64,000 bases of DNA. It comes from Mycolicibacterium lacusdiani. Its GTDB lineage: Bacteria; Actinomycetota; Actinomycetes; Mycobacteriales; Mycobacteriaceae. This document shows, piece after piece, positions 56,618-64,000 of the stretch. The stretch spans positions 1 to 64,000 of the forward strand of contig NZ_JAKCFC010000001.1 in the NCBI RefSeq assembly GCF_021916785.1, given 5' to 3'. Every line of letters begins with the position of its first letter. Positions within the stretch are counted from its first letter, which is position 1. The notes under the pieces were generated by a model. The model was not told where the DNA came from, made no database searches, and saw only the letters and a program-made list of their open reading frames with translations. The translations under genes were made by a program, and so were the position numbers.

Positions 56618-59074
56618 TCATCCGACGTCGATCGTCTGGCCGGCGGCCAACGTCCATTGCCGCCCCCGGCACTCGACGGTCAGGGGCTCGACGTCTTCGG
56701 TACCCGCGGTGAGCGTGGCGCTGCGACCTCGGACGCAGATGGCGAGTTCGATGCCGCGGTACATCATCGAGAAGGTCAGGGTTCCTAGTGATTCGGGCAG
56801 CATGGGCCCGAGGACCAGTCGATCCGAGCGGAATTCCAAACCCGTGTAGCACCGCTGCAACAGGTCGACGCTGCCGGCCATGGCGGCGAGATGGATGCCC
56901 TCGGCCGTGGTACCTCGTTGACGGTCTGCGACGTCGGATGACAGCGCATCGCGGAAGTACGAACTCGCCTCGGCGCGGTTGGCCCGTGCCAGGACCCAGG
57001 TGTGCACCACCGAACTCAACGTGGAGCCATGTGAGGTTCGTTCGACGTAGTAGTCGATGGTACGAGGAATCTGCGCGCCGACGAACTCATAACCCATGAA
57101 GTCGAACAACTCCGCGAGCTCGTCGGCCGACATCAAGTAGAACAGCATCAGCACGTCGGCTTGTTTGGTCACCTGGTAGCGATTGACGCCGTCGTCCTCG
57201 GCTTCGAGTATGCGATCCATACGTCCGATGTCGCCGTACGCCGTCCGGTAATGAGTCCAGTCGAGTTCGCGTAGGTCCTCGTAGCCGTCGAACTGACTGA
57301 TGATGCCATCTCGAAACGGGACGTACATCCTCCTGGCAACGTGATCCCATCCCGTCAGCTCTTCGTCCTCGAGAGCCAGTGTCTCCAGGAGGCGGCGGCG
57401 ATCGGGTGGTCGCAAGACCTCGAGGGCCTCGAGTGCGCGTCTGATCGTCCACGTGGCCATCACGTTCGTATACGCGTTGTTGTCGACCCCTCCGAACGGC
57501 CGATGCTCATACCCGGTGTGGAACTCGTCGGGTCCGATCACGCCCTCGATGACGTATCGATCTCGCTGTTCGTCGAAACGGCTGCGGCTCACCCAGAACC
57601 GCGCGATCTCGAGTAGCACCTCCGCGCCGTAGTCGGTCAGGTACTCGAGGTCGGCCGTGGCCTGGTAGTGCTGCCAGACGTCGTAGGCGATGGCGCTCCC
57701 CGAGTGCACCGCCAGGGCGCTCGGGTCCGGGTTCCACCGTCCGGAATTCGGGTTGAGATGTACGCGCGGGCTCTCCTCCCGACCGTCACTGCCGGATTGC
57801 CACGGGAACATCGCTCCGCGGTACCCGGCCGCGAGTGCCGCGCGACGAGCCTCGGGAAGCCGCCGGTAGCGGTATCCCAAGATGCCTCGCACCAGCTTCG
57901 GCCATCTCGTGTTCAACACGGGCGCGACGAACAGTTCGTCCCAGAACACGTGGCCGCGGTACGCCTCGCCGTGCAGCCCGCGGGCGGGAAGCCCTGCGTC
58001 GAGGTCTGAGATCAACGGTGAGACCGTCTGCAACAGATGGCAGATGTGCAACCTCAGGACCCGTAGATCGTCACAATTCCCGTCCACTTCGAGAGCGAAG
58101 CGCTCCCACAGGTGCAGCCAGGCGGTGCGGTGGGCGGCGAACAGGTCGGCGTAACGCGGACGTGTGCTCAATGTACGTCTGGCGGCCTCGAGCGGGTCGC
58201 CGACTCCGGGGTCGCGGCCGGTGTAGAACGCGGCGACCTTCTCGAACCTCACCGTCCGACCTCGATCGACGTGAACCGAGATGAGATGGCCGGCCGAGCG
58301 TTCTTCCTCCAGCCGAAGGTATTTCGCCGCAACCAGTTGGTCGTCGTCCGACTCCCAGACACCGGACGTGGTCGCGACGGCTATCGGTAGGCGGGCGCGA
58401 GCAGTGGCCACCGCACACGTGAGCAGGCTGTGCCTGCCTGTCTCGAACGTGGGCTTGCCGAGGTGTTCCCCGTGCAACAGCTCGTACCTCCGGACGCCCG
58501 AATTGACGACTCCAGCGTCGATCTGTGAGCAAAGGGTCGCGTTGCCGGACCAATTCTGCGGGGTGAGTTCGATCTGTAGCGCGCAGACGTGTCGGTCATG
58601 CATGGATGCGAACATCCGCTCGACGACTGACGTGACCCGCCCGGCGTCGTCTTCGAAGGCGAATTCCCGCATCACTTCCGGTGCATCGAGCCGCATGGTT
58701 TGGCGGTAGTCGACGTGGTCCGCACAGTCCACGTCGAACCATCGGCCACCGCCGACGCGCATTCGAGTGGACAGCCAATTCGGTAGGTTGACGTTGCTCT
58801 CGTGTTCGGTGGAGACGCCCTGAACGTAGTCGGTGACGCGGTCGAACACACCCGCGACATAGGTGCCGGGATAGTGCCTGCCGTCGGCACGAGAACCTGG
58901 GGAACATGCGCGAGTCGCAAGGTAACCATTCCCGACGGCGCAGAGCACCTCGCGTAGTGCCTCGTCCCGGGCTCGATAGCCCTCGAAGGTCAGCGCCCAG
59001 TCCGATGGAGGCCGGCTGCCCGAAGTGGGTCCAGCCGGCGCGTCGAAACCGGTCGTGAAGGGCTCGAGACTCAC
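56618..59074 (-). CDS. Glycoside hydrolase family 65 protein (disaccharide phosphorylase-like)
   Basis: 818 aa. GH65 order: N-terminal beta-sandwich (WALTFEGYRARDEALREVLCAVGNGYLATR), (alpha/alpha)6 catalytic domain with general acid Glu517 in VIEGVIGPDEFH, KQADVLML and HGSTLSSVVHTWVLAR near the phosphate/product site, and a C-terminal sandwich. The family phosphorolyses trehalose, maltose or related sugars. The M. tuberculosis DosR-regulon protein Rv2006 (OtsB1) has a similar domain fused to a phosphatase; the phosphatase part is absent here. GTG at 59074 is chosen; the longer frame would include the DosR box. Confidence 0.87.
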   Translation of the reverse strand: MSLEPFTTGFDAPAGPTSGSRPPSDWALTFEGYRARDEALREVLCAVGNGYLATRACSPGSRADGRHYPGTYVAGVFDRVTDYVQGVSTEHESNVNLPNWLSTRMRVGGGRWFDVDCADHVDYRQTMRLDAPEVMREFAFEDDAGRVTSVVERMFASMHDRHVCALQIELTPQNWSGNATLCSQIDAGVVNSGVRRYELLHGEHLGKPTFETGRHSLLTCAVATARARLPIAVATTSGVWESDDDQLVAAKYLRLEEERSAGHLISVHVDRGRTVRFEKVAAFYTGRDPGVGDPLEAARRTLSTRPRYADLFAAHRTAWLHLWERFALEVDGNCDDLRVLRLHICHLLQTVSPLISDLDAGLPARGLHGEAYRGHVFWDELFVAPVLNTRWPKLVRGILGYRYRRLPEARRAALAAGYRGAMFPWQSGSDGREESPRVHLNPNSGRWNPDPSALAVHSGSAIAYDVWQHYQATADLEYLTDYGAEVLLEIARFWVSRSRFDEQRDRYVIEGVIGPDEFHTGYEHRPFGGVDNNAYTNVMATWTIRRALEALEVLRPPDRRRLLETLALEDEELTGWDHVARRMYVPFRDGIISQFDGYEDLRELDWTHYRTAYGDIGRMDRILEAEDDGVNRYQVTKQADVLMLFYLMSADELAELFDFMGYEFVGAQIPRTIDYYVERTSHGSTLSSVVHTWVLARANRAEASSYFRDALSSDVADRQRGTTAEGIHLAAMAGSVDLLQRCYTGLEFRSDRLVLGPMLPESLGTLTFSMMYRGIELAICVRGRSATLTAGTEDVEPLTVECRGRQWTLAAGQTIDVG

Positions 59075-59106
59075 CCACGCAGCCTGGCAGCACCCAGCTC
59101 GCCCGA

Positions 59107-59126
59107 GCAGGGTCCTTTGGCCAACC
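59107..59126. promoter_or_regulatory. DosR box between divergent GH65 and Usp genes
   Basis: GGGTCCTTTGGCCA matches the core except the last base. 33-52 nt upstream of GH65 and 74-93 nt upstream of the Usp gene at 59200, so it may serve both. Confidence 0.72.
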
Positions 59127-59199
59127 CCTCGGTGACCAAGGCCTCCAGATGACGAAAGTCGCAGCGCAATAGCGTCGTCGAAAAGAGAAGGAGAACGAC

Positions 59200-60096
59200 A
59201 TGAAGTCACTTGGTCTTCCCGGAGGTCCGCATGGAGTCGTCGTAGGCGTCGACGGCTCACCGGAGTCACTGGCGGCCCTCGACTGGGCAGCACACGATGC
59301 GAACATCCGGGACGTCCCGCTGACCATCGTGCACGTGCTGGCGCCCATCGACACCGCGACCTGGATCGACGTTCCCATTCCCGAGGACTTCGTCGAGATG
59401 AGGGATCGACGCGGCGAGGAGATCATGCGCGATGCCGTCGATTCGGTGACCGAAGCCGCTCGTGAGACGCTGCGGGTACCCGTGCGTCAGCACATGCTCG
59501 AAGGGCGGACCGTCCGCACGCTTGCGGACATGTCGAAGGACGCCGACTTGGTCGTGATCGGCTGCCGGGGCGTCGGCAAGATCGAAGGTCTGATCCTCGG
59601 GTCGGTGAGTACCGGCCTGCTCCACCACGCTCATGGACCCGTCGCCGTCATCCACGCAGAGGCTGCGCCGACGAGCACGCCGACGGACGCCCCGGTGGTG
59701 GTAGGCGTGGACGGTTCGCCCGCATCCGAACTCGCCATCGCGGTCGCCTTCGACGAGGCATCGCGTCGCCGCGTCGGCCTCGTCGCCGTGCATGCGTGGC
59801 TCGATCGCGTCGGCACCATCCCCGGGCTCGACTGGCGGAACCTTCGGATCGAGGCCGAGGAGATCCTCGCCGAACGACTTGCCGGTTGGTCAGAGCGATA
59901 CCCCGACGTCGCCGTGGAACGGGTCGTCGTCGAGTGTGGCCCCACGCAGCAGCTCATCGACCAGTCCGCGTCGGCTCAATTGTTGGTCGTCGGCAGTCAT
60001 GGGCGCGGTGGATTCGCCGGCCTGCTTCTCGGTTCCGTCGGCTCGGCAGTGGCACATGGCGCGCGGAGCGCGGTGATCGTCGTCCGTCCGCGATGA
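59200..60096 (+). CDS. Tandem universal stress protein
   Basis: 298 aa. Both ATP motifs intact (VVIGCRGVGKIEGLILGS and LVVGSHGRGGFAGLLLGS). ATG 59200 with GAAGGAG upstream. Closest in pattern to the Usp at 47332: both share the second-domain motif GSHGRGGFAG and similar linker sequence, so they may be recent paralogues. Divergent from GH65 with a shared DosR box. Ends 9 nt before the stop of a converging alcohol dehydrogenase. Confidence 0.92.
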   Translation: MKSLGLPGGPHGVVVGVDGSPESLAALDWAAHDANIRDVPLTIVHVLAPIDTATWIDVPIPEDFVEMRDRRGEEIMRDAVDSVTEAARETLRVPVRQHMLEGRTVRTLADMSKDADLVVIGCRGVGKIEGLILGSVSTGLLHHAHGPVAVIHAEAAPTSTPTDAPVVVGVDGSPASELAIAVAFDEASRRRVGLVAVHAWLDRVGTIPGLDWRNLRIEAEEILAERLAGWSERYPDVAVERVVVECGPTQQLIDQSASAQLLVVGSHGRGGFAGLLLGSVGSAVAHGARSAVIVVRPR

Positions 60097-60105
60097 CGCG
60101 TCACA

Positions 60106-61134
60106 TCAGGGAACGAGGACCGCGGCACCCGCGATGCGTCCCGAACTGAGGTCGTTCAGCGCCTCGTCGGCGCGATCCAGCGCGTAAGGGAGCCCCGTTA
60201 CCTCGATGTGGTGCAGGTCCGCAAAGGACAGGAACTCCCGCGCGTCTTCTCGGGTATTCGAGGACACGGAGCGGATCTGTCGTTCTTGGAACAGGTGACG
60301 TTGGTAATTCAGCTGCGGCACGTCGCTGAGATGGATGCCCGCGATGGCCAGCGTGCCGCCGCGGTCGAGCGCTTCGAGCGCCGGTAGGACCAACTCACCC
60401 GCTGGAGCGAAGAGGATGGCTGAGTCGAGCAGCACCGGCGGTGGGTCGGCGGCTCCTTGCGCGGATGCAGCGCCCAACGCGAGGGCGAGTTCACGTGCCT
60501 GGTCTCCCCGCGTCATCACGTGCACTTCCGCACCTTGGGCCAGGGCAACCTGAGCGGTGATGTGTGCGCTGCCGCCGAAGCCGTAGATGCCGAGCCGGCC
60601 GCCCAGTGGGAGTTGAGCACGGCGCAATGACCGGAAGCCGATGATGCCTGCACACAGCAGCGGGGCGAGTTCGACGTCCGTGTAGTGGGAAGGTAGTGAA
60701 TGCACGTATGCGGCTGGCGCAGTGATGAATTCAGCGTACCCGCCGTCGGCGTCCCAACCCGTGTACGTCGAACGGGGACAGAGGTTCTCCGCGTCTCGTA
60801 CGCAGAAGCGGCATTGCCCGCAGGTGTGCCGCAGCCATGCCACCCCGACGCGATCACCGATGGCGATGTCCGATCCGACGCTGGGACCCAGCCCCACCAC
60901 CTCGCCGACCACCTCGTGTCCTGGGACGACGTATGGTCGGTGTACCGGAAGGTCGCCCTCGACGACGTGCAAGTCCGTGCGGCACACCCCGCATGCCGTC
61001 ACTGCGATGAGCACTTCTCCCTCGCCAGGCTCGGGGATCGCGGTGACGACGTAGTCGAGAGGATGCGTGGAGATCGGGCCTGGCGAGCGAACGCGCCACG
61101 CGGCCATTCTTCGCGCCGTCACGTGGTCATGCAT
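60106..61134 (-). CDS. Zinc-dependent alcohol dehydrogenase (AdhA type)
   Basis: 342 aa MDR family. Catalytic zinc ligands: Cys in [11 protein letters not shown], His-Glu in [11 protein letters not shown]; structural zinc by four Cys in [18 protein letters not shown](P)-binding [10 protein letters not shown]. It oxidises primary alcohols or reduces aldehydes. ATG 61134 used; ATG 61107 (MAAWRV) is possible. It is 38 nt after the F420-type gene on the same strand and may be co-transcribed from the DosR site at 61611. Confidence 0.9.
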   Translation of the reverse strand: MHDHVTARRMAAWRVRSPGPISTHPLDYVVTAIPEPGEGEVLIAVTACGVCRTDLHVVEGDLPVHRPYVVPGHEVVGEVVGLGPSVGSDIAIGDRVGVAWLRHTCGQCRFCVRDAENLCPRSTYTGWDADGGYAEFITAPAAYVHSLPSHYTDVELAPLLCAGIIGFRSLRRAQLPLGGRLGIYGFGGSAHITAQVALAQGAEVHVMTRGDQARELALALGAASAQGAADPPPVLLDSAILFAPAGELVLPALEALDRGGTLAIAGIHLSDVPQLNYQRHLFQERQIRSVSSNTREDAREFLSFADLHHIEVTGLPYALDRADEALNDLSSGRIAGAAVLVP

Positions 61135-61172
61135 CGGCCGTCAGTAGGCCGACGGAGTCGAGACGTCATCGT

Positions 61173-61577
61173 TCACTCGTCGTCCAGATTGAGGTGGAGG
61201 TAGGACTTCACGCCCACCCGCTCGAAGGTGCGCCGTTTCCGCGGGGGGAGTTCGGCGACCGCAGTCGAAGCACGGACGATCGTCGGAGCGGCAATCGAGT
61301 GCGTCTGGCCATCGTGGTCGAGCGTGCCGTGACCGTTCGCCAACAGGTTTCGGACCCAGTCAACGCGCTCCCCGTACGGCAGCGGAACCAGGAAGCCGTC
61401 GGCGACCCGCTCGGCAACCACGGGTGTTCGGTACTCCGTGCCGCTGCGGCGCCCCTCGTGGTGAATGGTCGAGGCGTAGAAGTACTTTCGCCCCGCCAGG
61501 TGCAGCATTGCCGGGTTGAGGACGTGCTTGTTCATGACTCTCACGACGTCGCGCGCCGCGGTCTTCTCCACTGACAT
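61173..61577 (-). CDS. Deazaflavin (F420)-dependent nitroreductase-family protein (Ddn-like)
   Basis: 134 aa split-barrel protein of the DUF385/Ddn family: VVRVMNKHVLNPAML, the family strand HHEGRRSGTEYRTPV (G-R-x-S-G phosphate-binding loop for F420) and LPYGERVDWVRNLLANG. Family members reduce quinones or nitroimidazoles with F420H2; Ddn protects against oxidative stress and activates pretomanid. Shorter than Ddn (about 150 aa). A DosR-like site lies 34-53 nt upstream, so hypoxia control is likely. Confidence 0.85.
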   Translation of the reverse strand: MSVEKTAARDVVRVMNKHVLNPAMLHLAGRKYFYASTIHHEGRRSGTEYRTPVVAERVADGFLVPLPYGERVDWVRNLLANGHGTLDHDGQTHSIAAPTIVRASTAVAELPPRKRRTFERVGVKSYLHLNLDDE

Positions 61578-61610
61578 GCCGTCGATCCTCGGTGCGTCGG
61601 CCCGTCACGG

Positions 61611-61630
61611 CTAGGGCCTGATGGCACTTG
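61611..61630 (-). promoter_or_regulatory. DosR-like site upstream of the Ddn-like gene
   Basis: Contains GGGCCTGATGGCAC, first half-site and the central G match the core. 34-53 nt upstream of the gene at 61577. Confidence 0.55.
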
Positions 61631-61642
61631 GGTTGGTGCCGT

Positions 61643-61662
61643 GCAGGGCACTTCGGCCCTAA
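61643..61662 (+). promoter_or_regulatory. DosR-like site upstream of gene 61741
   Basis: GGGCACTTCGGCCC has both GGG and CCC arms in place, with one core mismatch (A for C at position 5). 79-98 nt before the GTG at 61741. With the site at 61611 it forms a divergent pair. Confidence 0.6.
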
Positions 61663-61740
61663 GTCGACCTCGTCAGCGCGGGCTAGCTTGTTCAATGCCC
61701 CACCACGTGGGAGCCGAACATCGTTTTAGAGGAGCCAGCC

Positions 61741-62055
61741 GTGAGTGCATACGACGACCCGATCGGTGACACCGCCCTGGAATGCATGGGCGAAATGGTC
61801 CGCGACGAGTTGGAGGCGGTCGTCGCAGCGGTCGGTGCGAAGTTTCCCGACCGTTCGCGACCGGAGGTCGAGGCCGTGGTGCGCGGGGCGTACCGGGATC
61901 TGGCGCACAGCGCAGTGATCACCTCGCACCTCATCCCGCTTACGCTGAACCGGAGCACGAGGATGCTGCGGGCGGCGCAGGATCGAGATCGGCGTGACGG
62001 TGAACGGCTCAGATTGGCAGCAATTTCCGGCGCGTCGTCACAGAATTCGGGATGA
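61741..62055 (+). CDS. Small three-helix-bundle-type protein
   Basis: 104 aa, GTG start with GAGG upstream. Pattern of the DUF3562/three-helix dimerisation family: VRDELEAVVAAVGAKFPDRS, then VEAVVRGAYRDLAHSAVITS and the conserved HLIPLTLNRSTRML. No catalytic motif; a dimerisation or adaptor role is expected. Its stop overlaps the SulP ATG (ATGA), so it is coupled to that transporter and may regulate it. Confidence 0.78.
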   Translation: MSAYDDPIGDTALECMGEMVRDELEAVVAAVGAKFPDRSRPEVEAVVRGAYRDLAHSAVITSHLIPLTLNRSTRMLRAAQDRDRRDGERLRLAAISGASSQNSG

Positions 62056-63806
62056 CGGCATCGTCGTCTCACGATGGACGCTCCGGTAGCGCCCGAGCGG
62101 CACCCTGGGCATTCGACCGATGGAGCCGTTGGACACCAGGGTTGCTCAACCTTCGCGGCTACCAGAGGTCGTGGCTCCGGGACGATCTCCTAGCTGGGCT
62201 GAGCGTCGCCGCGTATCTCGTGCCGCAGAGCTTGGCCTATGCCACGCTCGCCGGGCTGAACCCCGCGGTGGGCCTGTGGACCGCCCTACCGGCCTTGCTG
62301 GTGTACGCCGTTTTCGGCTCGTCTCGCCAACTGTCCATTGGCCCGGAGTCGACTACCGCGTTGATGACGTCCTCGACGTTGGCGGTGGTCGTCGCCGATG
62401 GTGATCCGGCGACGTACGTCGCTTGCGCCGCTGCACTGACCCTGCTCGTCGGCGTCTTCTGTGGTGCAGCCGGTCTACTCGGTTTCGGATTCCTGGCCGG
62501 GCTGCTCTCGAAGCCGGTGTTGGTGGGCTACATGGCCGGGATCGCGATCGTCATGGTGGTGAGCCAGTCGAGCATCGTCATCGGGGTTGCCTCGACCCAC
62601 GGCGACGTGCTGGCCCAGTTTCGCAACCTCGTCGCACACGTGACCGATGTGCATTGGCCCACGGTGCTTCTCAGCGCCGGGTCGCTCGCGTTCCTGCTGA
62701 TCGTCGAGCGTGTGTCGCCGCGTGCGCCCGGACCACTGCTGGGCATCGTGGGCGCGACCGTCGTCGTCTCCGTCCTCGCGCTTTCCCAGCACGGTATCGA
62801 CGTGATCGGTGCGACACCCTCTGGACTCTCACTGCCCGGTCTGCCAATCGTTTCGTCGGATGCGTTGCGCGAACTCATCGTTCCTGCACTGGGCATCGCG
62901 ATCGTAGCCTTCTCCGACGACGTCCTGACGGCCAGGGGATTCGCGGCGAGAACCGGTGACGACGTCGACGCCAATGCCGAGTTGCGTGCGCTCGGACTGG
63001 CCAACGTGGCGGTGGGGTTCCTGCGGGGATTCCCCGTGAGTTCCAGTGCCAGCCGCACCGCACTCGGAGTGGCCGCCGGCGCACGTACGCAGGTGTACTC
63101 GGTGGTGATCGTGATCATCGTCCTCGGCGTAGCGATGTCGGGCCGTGGTCTGGTGGGTTCGATCCCCTCGGCGGCGCTGGGAGCGCTGGTCGTGTACGCA
63201 GCCGTCAAACTCGTGGACGTTGGGGAATTCCGCCGGCTCGCGCGATTCCGGCGCAGCGAACTCGTTCTGGCGTTGATCACGGCGATCTCCGTGCCGGTGT
63301 TCGGAGTGCTCAACGGGGTGCTCGCGGCCGTCGTCTTGTCGATCCTCGACCTCTTGCGGCGCCTGGCTCGCGCCCACGACAGCGTCCAGGGTCTGGTGCC
63401 GGGGGTCGCCGGGATGCACGACGTCGACGATTACCCCCAGGCCGAACTCATACCCGGGCTCGTGGTGTATCGCTACGATGCACCACTCTGCTTCGCCAAC
63501 GCCGATGACTTCCGGCGCCGTGCGATGGCGGCCGTCGACGAGTCACCCTCGCCGGTGCGGTGGTTCGTCTTGAACGCCGAGGCCAATGTCGAGGTCGACA
63601 TGACGGCGATGGATGCCCTCGAACAGCTTCGGCGCGAGTGTGGTCGTAGAGGCATCGTGTTCGCCATGGCGCGTGTGAAGCAGGACCTGCGCGCGGCGTT
63701 GCAGGCTGCAGGCATCCTCGAGGACATCGGATGCGACCGCTTGTTCATGACCCTGCCGACCGCCGTTGCCGCATTTCGCCGTTCTCGGGATGGGGACACG
63801 GCGTAA
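62052..63806 (+). CDS. SulP-family anion permease with STAS domain
   Basis: 584 aa. A SulP membrane domain (about 40-430) starts LLAGLSVAAYLVPQSLAYA and includes SGSSRQLSIGPEST-like anion-site sequence (VFGSSRQLSIGPESTTA) and GNPRG-type GFLRGFPVSSSASRTAL. A C-terminal STAS domain follows (about 455-565, LIPGLVVYRYDAPLCFANAD, then FVLNAEANVEVDMTAMDAL). Substrate sulfate, bicarbonate or another anion is open. ATG overlaps the small upstream protein's stop (ATGA). Confidence 0.9.
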   Translation: MTASSSHDGRSGSARAAPWAFDRWSRWTPGLLNLRGYQRSWLRDDLLAGLSVAAYLVPQSLAYATLAGLNPAVGLWTALPALLVYAVFGSSRQLSIGPESTTALMTSSTLAVVVADGDPATYVACAAALTLLVGVFCGAAGLLGFGFLAGLLSKPVLVGYMAGIAIVMVVSQSSIVIGVASTHGDVLAQFRNLVAHVTDVHWPTVLLSAGSLAFLLIVERVSPRAPGPLLGIVGATVVVSVLALSQHGIDVIGATPSGLSLPGLPIVSSDALRELIVPALGIAIVAFSDDVLTARGFAARTGDDVDANAELRALGLANVAVGFLRGFPVSSSASRTALGVAAGARTQVYSVVIVIIVLGVAMSGRGLVGSIPSAALGALVVYAAVKLVDVGEFRRLARFRRSELVLALITAISVPVFGVLNGVLAAVVLSILDLLRRLARAHDSVQGLVPGVAGMHDVDDYPQAELIPGLVVYRYDAPLCFANADDFRRRAMAAVDESPSPVRWFVLNAEANVEVDMTAMDALEQLRRECGRRGIVFAMARVKQDLRAALQAAGILEDIGCDRLFMTLPTAVAAFRRSRDGDTA

Positions 63807-63815
63807 GGGCGTGAT

Positions 63816-63835
63816 CAATGGTCCTTGGACCTTGC
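63816..63835 (+). promoter_or_regulatory. DosR-like palindrome upstream of the DUF1918 gene
   Basis: TGGTCCTTGGACCT has perfect GGTCC / GGACC arms with a 2-nt centre and resembles the core, with the outer bases off. 81-100 nt before the GTG at 63916. Confidence 0.5.
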
Positions 63836-63915
63836 TCGGGGGGCAGTTGAGCTCTGTGCGAGTCAACCGGGCCAGGGCAGGGTCGATGCAAGTGAACTAG
63901 CAGAAGGAGTCCGGC

Positions 63916-64000
63916 GTGAAGGCGAAGACGGGGGACTGGCTCGTCATGAAGGGCCGTACCAACGGACAGCACGAGCAACGCGGATTGATCACCGACGTCC
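63916..64000 (+). CDS. DUF1918 domain protein, 5' end only
   Basis: 28 codons before the window ends. VKAKTGDWLVMKGRTNGQHE is the typical start of the small DUF1918 (SH3-like) proteins of about 60-70 aa, common in actinobacteria and of unknown function. GTG start with AGAAGGAG 6 nt upstream. A DosR-like site lies about 80 nt upstream. Confidence 0.8.
   Translation, partial: MKAKTGDWLVMKGRTNGQHEQRGLITDV

Overview
The window is high-GC actinobacterial DNA. It looks like a fast-growing Mycobacterium (Mycolicibacterium). The left 17 kb follows the gene order I remember from M. tuberculosis Rv1691-Rv1713: HAD phosphatase, tlyA, nadK, recN, steA/steB, pyrG, nudix, xerD, parA-like, scpA, scpB, rluB, cmk, der. 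A 5S rRNA 3' end lies immediately upstream. An rrn operon at this place (downstream of tyrS) is the second rrn operon (rrnB) of fast growers. The type II topoisomerase pair at 30.6-34.7 kb also fits a mycolicibacterium. No species call is possible from sequence alone.

Layout. 1-17 kb: rRNA end and terminator, then a dense co-directional housekeeping cluster. Most junctions are 4-nt ATGA/GTGA overlaps. The cmk-der junction carries a 32-bp tandem repeat that encodes two coupled 11-residue mini-ORFs. 17-21 kb: two TSUP transporters, an iron-sulfur photolyase and tRNA-Pro(GGG) with terminator. 21-30.5 kb: accessory region with an ECF sigma factor bearing an N-terminal Cys cluster, a Tat-exported aldo/keto reductase, decayed fragments, an SDR/MFS/HxlR module, a spermidine-synthase-like protein with a coupled small partner, a serine hydrolase and a 13E12/DUF222 HNH protein. 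30.5-35.3 kb: type II topoisomerase pair and an ArsR regulator with its operator.

35.4-64 kb is a dormancy (DosR/DevR) island. It holds devR itself (no devS in the window), seven tandem-domain universal stress proteins, an HtrA-like protease, a second-type ctaD, a broken fadD, an Rv2030c-like phosphoribosyltransferase/erythromycin-esterase fusion, a VIT-type metal transporter, a P-type ATPase fused to hemerythrin, a PRC/MgtE_N protein coupled to an Nramp-related transporter (frameshifted), GNAT, GH65, Zn-ADH, a Ddn-like F420 protein, SulP and a DUF1918 start. At least ten intergenic sites match the DosR core GGGNCNNNNGNCCC closely and several more match weakly. DevR probably switches on most of this block under hypoxia/NO.

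Points worth a second look: the cmk-der mini-ORF repeat, the ATPase-hemerythrin fusion in a stress/metal operon, the possible split Mg2+ sensor/transporter pair, the Cys-cluster sigma factor without an anti-sigma gene, and two genes broken by a nonsense codon or a homopolymer frameshift.
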